DNA from: Anadara kagoshimensis
Taxonomy: Eukaryota > Mollusca > Bivalvia > Arcoida > Arcidae
Direction: 5' to 3'
NCBI GenBank assembly: GCA_021292105.1
Contig: CM037860.1
Coordinates: 13,906,698-13,970,697, forward strand
DNA length: 64,000 nucleotides
Program-made: the position numbers and the translations under genes
The notes under the pieces: generated by a model
Database searches by the model: none
What the model saw: the letters and a program-made list of their open reading frames with translations, nothing else
What the model was told of the DNA's origin: nothing
Part shown: in pieces, positions 10,855 through 20,934 of the stretch
How the letters are laid out: each line of letters starts with the position of its first letter
Position numbering within the stretch: position 1 is the stretch's first letter

Positions 10855-12018
10855 TGACAACTTTTTCACAATAGGATATTTCCCATACTTCAGATAAATG
10901 CGGTTTTTTGTTATTCATTTGTGAATGTATTGTGTGTATCTTGCAAAAGTATAACATTGTTATCATGAAAAATATAAGCAAAGACTGGAATTTATTATGT
11001 TAAAATTATAATGTTTTACGCTTCCGATGAAGCCATAAGTCTTGGTGATATTTAACAATTTTTAAAAAACATAACCATCATAGGATAAGCCTGTAGTCCT
11101 ATCAAATACAGAATTTCAAATAATACACACACAAAAAAAAAAAATAAAATAAAATAAATAAATAAATAAAAATGTAAAAAAAGAACAATGGATGTCCAAG
11201 CTGTTAATTAACAACACATCGTTTGTGCTGGGAAGTAATGATTAATGTCTTTTAATCAACATTTCTAAGATGTCTTGTTTAAGCCCAACCAGCTGCAGCT
11301 TGTGCTTATGGCTTATTGAAACTTATGCGTCCATGTGCACTTAAATCTTAATATTCTCTAAAACTGCTGGGACAAATATCGCCAAATTTGGTGGTTGATG
11401 CAAAACTAGTGGCCACCGTCGTCTTCCACATTCAAGATGGTGGTCATCACTTAAAATAGATAAAAACAACAAATATTATTGCCATTATAGATTTATTTAT
11501 TGACTAATTGAGTTCTAATTGTATATATAGAAAGTAAATGTATGTAGGATTTGTAATTTTACAAGTTTATTTCAAAAAATTATTCTTTGACTCAATTTTC
11601 ACTAGCTATTAAATCGAGTTATTTTAATCATATTTTTTCTAAAACTGTTAAGCCTACCGGGTAATTGAAAAACAAATTTATTTATGCACTGATTTCGTTC
11701 AAATTTATAAAAGAAATTAGATTTATATCCATTTAACACATATAATGTATTTTTTTCAACAATTTTTTTTGCCAATTTTTAAAAATATTTGAAAATAAGG
11801 CCTTACTTTTAACTAAGTCTTTCTAAATCTTTAAGAACAACTTTGCCAAACATTGAAACAAATTTGATGTTAAAAATCATAGTTTGATGTATACCGGTAT
11901 TCAAAATTGTGTCTGGCTAGGATTTCTGAAACTCAAATGTCTAGCGACTTAGCTACATGGTATAGTATGTACTATATATACAAGTTAAGAGATGTTACTA
12001 CTGTCTCACTTATGGGGT
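10855..12018. other. Non-coding stretch, no gene recognised
   Basis: It contains an A-rich/(AAAT) tract near 11131-11180 and otherwise plain AT-rich sequence. Confidence 0.55.
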
Positions 12019-12095
12019 ACCTTTTAGGCGAAACGGTAGAGTGCTCGCTTTACAAACAGGCGACACAGGTTCAATTCCCAACGTCGAGGGAAGGG
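12019..12095 (+). repeat. tRNA-like SINE head (third type)
   Basis: TTTTAGGCGAAACGGTAGAG resembles a box A region and GGTTCAATTCCC is a good box B 40-odd bases later, with a GCTCGCTTTACAAACAGG anticodon-like segment between. The flanks do not form a convincing 7-bp acceptor stem, so this is better read as a SINE head or tRNA pseudogene than as a tRNA gene. Confidence 0.45.
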
Positions 12096-13109
12096 AATTT
12101 AGTAACTAATTTCATTGTAACTAACATTTACGTTACAAATGCAAAAAAGTGCCAGTTAGCAGTTTAAAATCTTTCTTCCAGAAGGTGTTTGGTTTTCACA
12201 GTTTCCATATGTATTTAGAAACGTTTCCTATTAAAATTGATCACTTGGAAAAGCAAAAAGAAAGAAAAAAAGAAAAACAGCGGAACAACAGGGCTTTGAT
12301 TTAAAATGATGTACAACCAATCAAGTTATCTTTTAAACTACACGCACGGGGAATTAAAAAAAGTTATTGTCATTATTTGAAGTGAATTTTTCGACAGAGT
12401 ATCAGTTACTTTATCATCAAGCTGCACTCAAAGTAATTGACTAAATCTTCAAAGTTTTAGCAGAGGCAATTATATTTTTTTCCTATTAAGAGATGATAAG
12501 TAGGAAAATTTAAATGGCACTGTAAATGAAATTAGTATTGATTGGTTAACAGAATATACGACATCAAAACGATTCATGTATCATTAAGATAAATATCTAT
12601 TTTATTTATTTATTTACACGTATTTTATTTTTTTTTACATATCTTGTAGGAGTATCGAAATGTCACAAGTTCATCTGACATTTACACATGTATTGATATC
12701 CCGAGTATTAGGCTTTTGATGAGTTTTCGCTGGCACTTTTGGTATCGTGACATTTTTCATTTGGAGTGTAATTATGCTTCAGAATGATAAAGGGATCCAA
12801 TGTTTTTTATGTATTCATATATTTTTCATGCATAACAACTGGGAATTTGTACAATGTCTATTTTTGCATAATGTTGTAATTTGATAGATGAATTTGACAT
12901 TTTGATAAGTGTTATAGTAGGGATCAATGTATGTGTCACAGGAAAAAAATACTGTAAATCCATACAGTTTTATTCGCAGGGGTGTAATTTTGTGTTATTT
13001 TGTGTTCTAGCGAATTCTGAAATATCCTTGTTTTTCAAAAGTATTCAGTTGAAATATATATTGCTAGTCAGCACTAATTTGCCTCCCTTCCTTTTTTAAT
13101 TCAGCTATT
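12096..13109. other. Non-coding stretch, no gene recognised
   Basis: No repeats, RNA genes or coding signals that I can support. Confidence 0.55.
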
Positions 13110-13475
13110 TTGAACCAAAACCACCAAGTTTCATCCTGGGACCAACCTTATGGTAACGGCTACTTCCCAGGGTCAGACAAGCCCTCATATATAACAGAAA
13201 AAGTAAAAAAAAATACAGCTGAGTCAGCCAATTTACTGGGACTAGAACAAGGGACCTTCACAATACTAGCAGGATACTCTCACGACTGTAATAGCCAACC
13301 TCCACCTTGTTCCATCCTAGGACCAACCACTTCCCAGGGTCAGAAGAGACCCAAAATGTAATAGGTGAGGTAAAAAAATGCAGCAGGCAAACTAGGACTC
13401 AAATTGGGGACCTACCTAATACTTGTGGGATGTTCTACGAAAAGAACAACCAAGCTACCAATTTAATCCAGTCTC
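13110..13475 (-). repeat. Tandem pair of tRNA-derived repeat units
   Basis: Two related units (about 13118-13300 and 13304-13470) share, in order, TCCATCCTAGGACCAACC-like wording, ACTTCCCAGGGTCAGA, a GTAAAAAAATGCAG-like block, GGACTAGAACAAGGGACC (an inverted box B) and AATAGCCAACC (an inverted box A). It is therefore a dimer of a minus-strand tRNA-derived repeat. The retrotransposon begins about 50 bp further on. Confidence 0.55.
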
Positions 13476-13524
13476 CTATAACATATAGGATATTTTAAGA
13501 GTTAAAATATGTTAAAATGATTAT

Positions 13525-14675
13525 TTTATATAAGAAATAACTAGGACACTGTAAATAAAAATTTTTAAATTTTTATTAATCAAATACAAATATATATAAT
13601 TTGCCCTATGGGCTTGCTCGGTTAAATATAAAAACATGCTTATGTCACATTGTAACAGATATGTTTTGTTGAATACTTGAGTGAATTGTGGTAATGTGAC
13701 ATAAGCATGTTTCAATGTCATAATATGATCACACCAATACATTCACTTCAGGACGGAAGTGAGCCATCCCTCCGTGAAAGATGGTAACTGCATGTGTCAC
13801 TTATTGGTATGATCATGAATGTTCAAATGTTTGAATCACACGATTTGACCATGTCCACTACAGACCTGAATAGTGTTAACCATTTATACCATATGATGAT
13901 ATGACAAGTTACTGGTCGGAGTGATAGCATTCAACCACAGCATGATCACACCAATACATTCACTTCAGGCCAGAAGTGAGCCATCTCTCTGTGAAAGATG
14001 GTAAATGCATGTGTCACTAATTGGTATGATCATGACTGTTAGAATGTTTGAATCACACGATTTGACCATGTCCACTACCGGTCAATAGTGTTAACCATTT
14101 ATACCACATAATGATATGACAGGTTACTGGTCGGAGTGATAACCAATGACTAAAAATGAAAATGATTTGGTAAATTGTTAAAATTAATGAATATTTGCTT
14201 GGGTAATGGCCTTTGCTTGGGTAATGACTAAAAATGAAAATGATTTGGTAAATATTAAAATTTTTGCTTGGGTAATTAACCATTAATACCATATGATGAT
14301 ATGACAGGCTACTGGTCGGAGTGATAACATTTGACTATCATGCTGCTAATCAACAGATGGCACCGGTTGTCGAGATTCCATATAGTACTGGTGTGCTACA
14401 ACTGCTTGTAACTAACCACTTACAGGCCAGTAAATGGTTGACCAGTCGATGGCCCCTGACCATGTAGCCCCATATAGTACTGGTGTGCTACAACTGCTTG
14501 TAACTAGCCGTTCACATGACCGTAAACGGCTGACCAGTCGATGGGTACAGTCTTAAATTAAAACTGCAGCATATCTTTATAATTAGCAGGCATGACATTT
14601 GTGATATTTTTATGTTAAAACAGAGCAAGCCCTTTTGGCATTGAAGAATGGTGGCATAGGTGGGGATGGTGGTGG
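13525..14675 (-). repeat. Split direct repeat B2 (3' end of the element), full length
   Basis: 1151 bp from A2 to the element end. The terminal 626 bp equal B1. The inner part (14151-14675) has no partner in B1. Internal structure: a ~216 bp-spaced duplication (13727-13870 and 13943-14080); three copies of a TACTGGTCGGAGTGATA block (about 13911, 14126, 14313); a pair of CATATAGTACTGGTGTGCTA units (about 14379 and 14471); and a pair of ACTAAAAATGAAAATGATTT units (about 14149 and 14226). It is non-coding; the 79-codon frame at 14053-14292 is a by-product. Confidence 0.82.
13632..13712. promoter_or_regulatory. Perfect 20-bp inverted repeat inside B2 (hairpin candidate)
   Basis: AAACATGCTTATGTCACATT (13632-13651) and its exact complement (13693-13712) flank a 41-nt spacer. 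The same structure is kept in B1 at 15184-15264. In an RNA it would make a 20-bp stem close to the 3' end of the element. Function unknown. Confidence 0.6.
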
Positions 14676-15079
14676 TTAGACTGGTTTAAAATTGCATCTA
14701 GCTTGTATACACAAGATATTGAGACTGATTGTTGATTCCCAAGCATAAACATGCTGAGCAGTCACATGACCTATTGATACCTTGATCTGGTGTCATCTTG
14801 ACCTATAATGTGGTGTCCTGCTGAGTGGTCTTTACCAAGAGAATATCAAAGAAATTAACCTTCTTATTTATATTTTTATAGTTTGTTTGTAAACATGACC
14901 TAGCCCTTACACTGTAATTAAAGTGTAGTAACTGTGAAAGTTTAAAGTGGCACCCTGCTGAGTTTAACTGTTAAAAGGGGATGCATGGATGAAATTTAAC
15001 ACATGTTTGACCCTTAGAGTTGACCTGATTTATTTCTATATAAACAAACATATATAACATACTATATATATGAAAAATT
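14676..15079 (-). repeat. Split direct repeat A2
   Basis: 404 bp, the internal copy of A1 (19479-19882); I see no difference between them. It abuts B1 with a two-base shared overlap at 15078-15079 and B2 at 14675. This inner A copy serves, in the accepted model for split-repeat elements, as template to rebuild the ends during reverse transcription. Confidence 0.9.
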
Positions 15080-15702
15080 TATATAAGAAATAACTAGGAC
15101 ACTGTAAATAAAAATTTTTAAATTTTTATTAATCAAATACAAATAATATAATTTGCCCTATGGGCTTGCTCGGTTAAATATAAAAACATGCTTATGTCAC
15201 ATTGTAACAGATATGTTTTGTTGAATACTTGAGTGAATTGTGGTAATGTGACATAAGCATGTTTCAATGTCATAATATGATCACACCAATACATTCACTT
15301 CAGGACGGAAGTGAGCCATCCCTCCGTGAAAGATGGTAACTGCATGTGTCACTTATTGGTATGATCATGAATGTTCAAATGTTTGAATCACACGATTTGA
15401 CCATGTCCACTACAGACCTGAATAGTGTTAACCATTTATACCATATGATGATATGACAAGTTACTGGTCGGAGTGATAGCATTCAACCACAGCATGATCA
15501 CACCAATACATTCACTTCAGGCCAGAAGTGAGCCATCTCTCTGTGAAAGATGGTAAATGCATGTGTCACTAATTGGTATGATCATGACTGTTAGAATGTT
15601 TGAATCACACGATTTGACCATGTCCACTACCGGTCAATAGTGTTAACCATTTATACCACATAATGATATGACAGGTTACTGGTCGGAGTGATAACCAATG
15701 AC
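15078..15702 (-). repeat. Split direct repeat B1, 5'-truncated
   Basis: 625 bp matching 13525-14150 with about one length difference (ATATATATAA there, ATAATATAA here). Similarity stops abruptly after AACCAATGAC at 15702, where recombinase coding sequence begins. B2 continues for another 525 bp to A2, so B1 seems to have lost that part. It contains two copies of a ~140 bp internal subrepeat (near 15281 and 15495) and a 20-bp perfect inverted repeat (15184-15203 with 15245-15264). Confidence 0.88.
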
Positions 15703-16393
15703 CTGGGCATGTGGTATCTCCAGATGAAAATAGTTGAATTGAAATTCCTTTTCTAAAGGGGTCAGTTTTAGAAATTTTTAGCTTTAAAGATACCCTTCCC
15801 TCTTCAAATTTTAAATCATTATTTGTTATGTGAATAGATGGATCAAATGTAGAAATATTATCACAAGTTATTTCTCCACATCTCAAAAAACCAAAAAATG
15901 CAGTTGAATATACCGCTGCTAATAAGGCATCTGTATGTTGTGACTGATATCCACGTTTGAGACGTTTGATTAATTTATCAAAAATGTTAAACGTAATCGG
16001 AAGTCTTACATTTTTTGTTGTTTGATTACATTTTTTGATGGCTGACATAATTGTCTTTAATCTATGAAATTCTTTCCCTGTATCAGATTCCAAGGGGTTC
16101 ATGTATCCGGCTGCCAGGTAATTAAATCGTATCCCACAAAGGTACAATTTAATTGTGCAATGTTTTAAACTTAAATGCTTATGACAATGTGCCACAAAAT
16201 ATATTAATATATCTTCTGATACCGAAGGCAGATGTAATTGGCAAGGAATGTTGTTTAAATTTAGAAATGTTTTAAAACATTCAAAACCTGTGTTATAAGC
16301 ATTCCTAGTTTTTGTAGAAATTGCTCTCTTCCATAAATCATTCACCGTGTTGGTGAGCTCCAAATTACTTCTCCGAGTTGTGGGCAAGTGCAT
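15605..16393 (-). pseudogene. Tyrosine recombinase, C-terminally deleted and fused to repeat sequence
   Basis: Tyrosine recombinases of this order integrate the circular cDNA. The ORF starts at an ATG (16391-16393) inside the end of the RNase H frame. Residues 15-120 fit the core-binding domain (AISTKTRNAYNTGFECFKTF). Residues 130-230 begin the catalytic domain: TAFFGFLRCGEI with the first catalytic Arg at 171, then LKLKISKTDPFRKG and DTTCPG. From residue 231 (nt 15702) the frame runs into repeat B1, and the last 32 residues (HWLSLRPVTC...) are translated repeat. The same wording is encoded in B2 at 14053-14148. The H-x-x-R box and nucleophilic Tyr, normally about 70-100 residues further on, are absent, so the product would be inactive. 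The loss is best explained by an internal deletion. Confidence 0.85.
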
Positions 16394-17981
16394 GGTTTCA
16401 AGTTTGCTTCGGGGACTAGCTCTCTGAAGCGTTCCATCTGAAATCGAGATAGAGAATCTGCAATGCTATTGTCTAGTGTAGAAATATATTTAGATTTAAA
16501 AAAGAAATTGGATTTTGCAGCTACCCATGTTAATTTTCGCATAAGTCCCATGATTTCAATAGTTTTTGATCTACCTTTGTTTATTATTTCCACTGTTGCT
16601 TGGTTATCGCACATAAATAAAACTCTTTTTCCTATCCAAAGGTGTCCCCATAATATTGCAGCCACCACAATGGGATAAAGTTCTAAAAATGCCATAGACA
16701 AATTTTTGCTCACTGATGGTAAATTACTAGGCCATGCACTACAAAACCACTGTTTATTGTAATAGCCACCATATCCACATGTTGATGAGGCATCTGTAAA
16801 TAACTTCATATCTATTGATGAAGTCATTTGTTTGTCATAAAACACGGATAAACCATTCCATTGCTCTAAAAACTTCAGCCACATATATAAATCTTCTTTA
16901 CACTCCTTGTTTAAATGAACATAATGATGCAGTTCTGTTACCGTAGTTGACAAATTGATTAAATACGAAACAAAAGATCTACCAGGTAGAATTACTCGGC
17001 ATGCAAAATTCAGATGACCCAATAACTGTAAAATTTCCCTCTTTGTACAGGAACGTTTTTGAATTATAGTGTGAATGAACTCTATTATCCTTGTAACTTT
17101 CTCTCTTGGAAGTCTAGCTTCCATCTTTTGTGTATCTAATATAATGCCTAAATATTCAAGGCAACTCGTGGGGCCTTCTACTTTCTTTTCTGATAGAGGA
17201 ATTCCTAATTTTTTGAATAACATAGTCATGATCGCCATGGACCGTAAACCATTTTCAATGGTTTTATCAATTGTCAAAAAATCATCTAATAAATGTAAGA
17301 TGTGATGTATTTCATATCTATTTTTTGCAATCCAACATACAGCTTGAGACAAATGATCAAATATAAATGGACTGGATCTACATCCCATAGCCAATCTGTG
17401 TAAAACATAATATTTTTTATCCCACTTGATACAAAATAGAGGTAGTTGTTTTGGAAGGATTGGTAATAATTTAAAAGCATCTTGTATATCAAATTTACAA
17501 AGCTGTGCACCTTTACCCAAAGATTGGATGATGTTTATAGCATCATCAATTTTTATGTATGAAAGGCTGCATTGTTCTTTATCAATTAAACTATTTATGC
17601 TGTATGTTTTTGAGTTATTATGGGGCGAGGATAAATCTATGATAAGTCTATGTTTTCCAGAATATTTTCCAGTAGCAACCCCAATCGGTGACACTCTGTA
17701 CTTTTCGAATGGTGGTATTTTGAATGGTCCGAACATAAAATTTTTTTGTAATTCTTTGTGTAAAAGTTCATTAACGACATCTGGCTGAGATCTAGCCGAA
17801 ACCAAATTTTTTAATTCTTTTGTTCTAAGTCAGTGTCTGATACAAGGGTGTCAAACCCATTCCTAAAACCACCACATAAATATGAAACAAAGTTTCTGTT
17901 TTTGTGAAATTGGAGTTCAGATTCCAACTGATTAACATTAATAGGTGTAGAGGGGATTTCAAATTCTTTTGGTCGTGCCAG
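16342..17981 (-). pseudogene. Reverse transcriptase/RNase H, frameshifted near its N-terminus
   Basis: It would copy element RNA into DNA. The N-terminal part (PINVNQLESEL, FVSYLCGGFRNGFDTL) is in the gag frame directly after the gag TGA and stops near 17812. The rest is open in another frame from a TGA near 17835 to 16342; no ATG begins that frame. A single missing base in the T-run around 17807-17816 explains the break. Numbering from the codon at 17805: RT motif A FDIQDAF (D105, D108), motif C LLDD (171-174), thumb wording LGHLNFACRVILPGRSF (261-277). RNase H acidic residues are D337 (FTDAS), E374 (LELYP), D399 (CDNQA) and D449 (NSIADSLSR). All catalytic residues are kept. Only about 35 residues follow RNase H, too few for a methyltransferase domain. 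It overlaps the recombinase ORF by 52 nt. Confidence 0.88.
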
Positions 17982-19421
17982 TCATTTCTGTGCTCCTGTG
18001 TTAGAACTAGCCATTGATTTGTTTATTTCGGATGAATTGCATATGGCTGCACTATGCAACTTTGACTTGCATTTTAGACATATATGCAAAAGTGTGCAGG
18101 TTTTCCAACTGCATCCTAGATGAGAATTGAAATTGTTACAAATTTCTTGCCCCTTATAACTTATCTTGGATCTTCCCTTTCTGTCTAAACTGATACTATT
18201 TTGACGAAGGTTCCTATTAAATTTCTTGTTTTTAACTTGAACATCTTGCAAATTGTTTTTAGTAACCAGATTTATACTGTTAAGACCATACTGTTGAAGC
18301 ATCTGTGAGATATAAGATGGTGTTATATTGTTAAACTGTGGAAAGGGTTGCCATTGCATTGGGCAGAAATGTGTGACATGGTCTACACCTTTGCATAACT
18401 CACAGTGAGTTATGTCTGCCCCAGCTGACACTAATTGTAATAAACCCTTATCAACTATACTCCAGTCAACTTTAATCTGGAATTCTTCTAAAGCCATAGC
18501 TGCCTTAGCTGAGAAAAGTTTGTGATATTCATAAAAACATTTTGGGAAAACATTTGCAATTTCTATGATAGAGGCTTCATACCTGTCCAGTTCCTCTCTT
18601 CTTTCTGGGTAGGCCTTGGCCATGGTTCTTTTATATTTACCGAAGGCTGTCATGAATTCATTAATCGATAATTGCCGGCTCAGACGAGGGTCTGGATGAA
18701 TTTTTGTATTGTCAGAAATTTCAGACTTAGACTGGACAATTTCAAAATTAGGTATTAATAATGATGCAAGGTTTACGTTCTTACCTTGAAGAATTTGCTT
18801 TTTGACAGATGGTGATATTATGTCCATGTGAGGTAGAAGCTCTGATGCCATACCATTGTTTCCTATAAATCCTAATTGTTGTCCTAATCCTGAACTAGAA
18901 ATGAGTGGCCTCTGTTCTGAAGCAGTACATGTATGGGCCTCGTTGCCATTTTTTAGCCTATTCATTGCTATGTTGAGCGGATTTACCTCGGTTAGATTTC
19001 TTTCTTGTGCTCCTTGGTTAGCCATAACTGATGACATCATAGTCCTGAAACTAGACATTGTTTCACTAACCATATTGCACATGCTTTTTAAAACAGTTGA
19101 TGTTGTGTCATCCGAGTCCTCTGGAGGCGTAACACATGTGTTTTCCCTCACCATTGAATCTGATGACTCTTGGTTTATAGTTGTTTCCTGTGTAGTAGGC
19201 CCTGTATCTGTATCCATAGAATCATTTGGGATCGTTATCCTTTGGGTATGCAAGTTCGCCAGATACAGCTGTTTTAACGTTGCTTTTGTGAATGAGTCAT
19301 GGCAGTTTATTCCTAAGTTCCTTAACTCGTTCAGTAATTTCTGCCTAGTCCAATTGCTGGGATTCTGTGTGTCGTATGGAGTTTTTTGCTTCCTGACACT
19401 TTTTCTTTGTCTTTCGGCCAT
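17982..19421 (-). CDS. Gag-like nucleocapsid protein (479 aa)
   Basis: This ORF probably encodes the structural/nucleic-acid-binding protein that packages the element RNA. Residues 23-58 (NWTRQKLLNELRNLGI onward) resemble a SAP-type DNA-binding helix pair. Residues 65-175 are Ser/Thr-rich and probably disordered. Residues 254-333 hold the conserved DIRS-type gag core (FMTAFGKYK, YPERREELDRYE, FYEYHKLFSAK). Residues 340-353 form a CCHC knuckle (C340, C343, H348, C353). Residues 428-446 form a CCCH-like finger (C428, C437, C442, H446), followed directly by a second CCHC knuckle (C448, C451, H456, C461). The ATG at 19421 has G at -3 and G at +4, a favourable context. The frame is intact. The stop is TGA (17982-17984), and the reverse transcriptase reading frame continues in the same frame after it. 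Confidence 0.85.
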   Translation of the reverse strand: MAERQRKSVRKQKTPYDTQNPSNWTRQKLLNELRNLGINCHDSFTKATLKQLYLANLHTQRITIPNDSMDTDTGPTTQETTINQESSDSMVRENTCVTPPEDSDDTTSTVLKSMCNMVSETMSSFRTMMSSVMANQGAQERNLTEVNPLNIAMNRLKNGNEAHTCTASEQRPLISSSGLGQQLGFIGNNGMASELLPHMDIISPSVKKQILQGKNVNLASLLIPNFEIVQSKSEISDNTKIHPDPRLSRQLSINEFMTAFGKYKRTMAKAYPERREELDRYEASIIEIANVFPKCFYEYHKLFSAKAAMALEEFQIKVDWSIVDKGLLQLVSAGADITHCELCKGVDHVTHFCPMQWQPFPQFNNITPSYISQMLQQYGLNSINLVTKNNLQDVQVKNKKFNRNLRQNSISLDRKGRSKISYKGQEICNNFNSHLGCSWKTCTLLHICLKCKSKLHSAAICNSSEINKSMASSNTGAQK

Positions 19422-19478
19422 GACTATATATAGTGGTAATATATTGATAAATTGTTTTACAAAAACTAATTTTTTATA

Positions 19479-19882
19479 TTAGACTGGTTTAAAATTGCAT
19501 CTAGCTTGTATACACAAGATATTGAGACTGATTGTTGATTCCCAAGCATAAACATGCTGAGCAGTCACATGACCTATTGATACCTTGATCTGGTGTCATC
19601 TTGACCTATAATGTGGTGTCCTGCTGAGTGGTCTTTACCAAGAGAATATCAAAGAAATTAACCTTCTTATTTATATTTTTATAGTTTGTTTGTAAACATG
19701 ACCTAGCCCTTACACTGTAATTAAAGTGTAGTAACTGTGAAAGTTTAAAGTGGCACCCTGCTGAGTTTAACTGTTAAAAGGGGATGCATGGATGAAATTT
19801 AACACATGTTTGACCCTTAGAGTTGACCTGATTTATTTCTATATAAACAAACATATATAACATACTATATATATGAAAAATT
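19479..19882 (-). repeat. Split direct repeat A1 (5' end of the element)
   Basis: 404 bp running from TTAGACTGGTTTAAAATTGC to a TATATATGAAAAATT end on the plus strand. It appears identical to 14676-15079. It must hold the promoter of the element if the copy is transcribed, because the gag ATG lies only about 57 bp downstream. It does not have the TG...CA ends of a long terminal repeat. Left flank on the element's 5' side begins AATATTTACC (19883 onward). Confidence 0.9.
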
Positions 19883-20934
19883 AATATTTACCAAATCAGG
19901 AAGTCTTCACTTTTCAATTTATATTCAGTCTATTAATTTGATTAATTTTCTTGTGTTACTGATTTGAAATATTTTCAATGAGGCTGTGTAAAGTGTTACA
20001 AAAGTGTTACAAACAATGTGCTAAATACCAAGGATTATTACTAATGTGTCATATTATATTTGCACATTGGCGCAAACATTTTCTTCAAAAATTTTTTTTT
20101 AACAAAACTAAAAGTAATTGAAAACAAAGTTTAACATAAGGTTTTAATTTTGTGACAGGAACACAGTGGGATTAGGTATTTAATACAGCTTTTAATACAG
20201 AGGTAAGGGAGAAATCATGCAGGGAATGTATTTAGCTTGCAAACTTTACAAAGTCCAAACAAAGCCTCTATAATTTCTGAACCCCCTGACATGAGTATCA
20301 GAATAAGCAACCAGTGTTAAATGTTTTGGTTCAACTATTTTGGATTTTTTCTGGTTAGACAACTTAGCTACTAGCACTGCACTATGTTTCTGATAGCTCT
20401 TTTTTCTATATTATAAGAATATTTCAAAAGTACTTTAGATTTCATGGTGATATTTCTAAATATGTTGTAATGCTTGCCCAAAACAATATTATGGCAAGTT
20501 ATTAAATACTTTTGGGGCGTTTTTGTTGGAAATATCATGTCTTTCAAACACTTAATTAAACTTTAACATCAAAGAGTTCTTTGAGGGGAGACAAGTCATT
20601 GATATAATCTATTTACCTGTTTTGTACCAAGTTGTATATTTTTGAGTGAGTAGTTAACATATATTTTATCAGAGACAAGATAACAGTAGAAAGTGATAAT
20701 GTTTTCACCAGCAGTTGGTCGACTATGCTTCGGTAAAACTCAATCTCTTAACCATAAACACATTATATTATTCTGGATGTAAGCCATAGAGATGTTTAAT
20801 AAGCTAAGTTTATAGATAGGATTTTTTTGTAGATGTTACGCAGACTAATAATTCTGTTGATTTTTGTTTTTTTCCTTTTTTACAAAGAATCAAAGGTTTC
20901 AGTCTGAGTATGCAAATATATAGTTTTCTTTTAT
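19883..20934. other. Non-coding stretch flanking the retrotransposon
   Basis: AT-rich; no gene, array or SINE recognised. Confidence 0.55.

Larger units (their letters stand above)
13525..19882 (-). mobile_element. Ngaro-like tyrosine-recombinase (DIRS-order) retrotransposon with split direct repeats
   Basis: Read on the minus strand the order is A1 (19882-19479), gag, RT/RNase H, tyrosine recombinase, B1 (15702-15078), A2 (15079-14676), B2 (14675-13525). A1 and A2 are both 404 bp. B1 corresponds to the last 625 bp of B2. This A1-ORFs-B1-A2-B2 layout defines Ngaro and PAT elements, which integrate through a recombined circle using a tyrosine recombinase. No methyltransferase domain follows RNase H, unlike DIRS1 and PAT, so Ngaro-like is preferred. 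At the B1/A2 junction the two repeats share two bases (AA on the minus strand; 15078-15079), consistent with recombination over a short identical core. No target-site duplication is visible, as expected for this order. The copy is defective in RT and recombinase. Confidence 0.88.

Noticed and set aside
15605..16393. Intact, active tyrosine recombinase
   Set aside because: The catalytic His-x-x-Arg box and the nucleophilic Tyr are missing, and the C-terminal 32 residues are repeat-encoded.
16463..17788. Plus-strand and alternative minus-strand frames across the RT region
   Set aside because: They are shadows of the RT/RNase H reading frame.
19421..19450. TATA box for the gag gene (TATATATA about 5-12 nt before the ATG)
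   Set aside because: Too close to the start codon to direct a useful transcript; the element promoter is expected within repeat A1.
18856..19482. 208-codon plus-strand open frame
   Set aside because: It is the antisense shadow of the gag-like gene and shows no domain of its own.
14676..19882. LTR retrotransposon reading, with the 404-bp A copies as LTRs around 4.4 kb
   Set aside because: The A repeats lack TG...CA ends, the integrase is a tyrosine recombinase, and the B repeats outside one A copy fit only the split-direct-repeat model.
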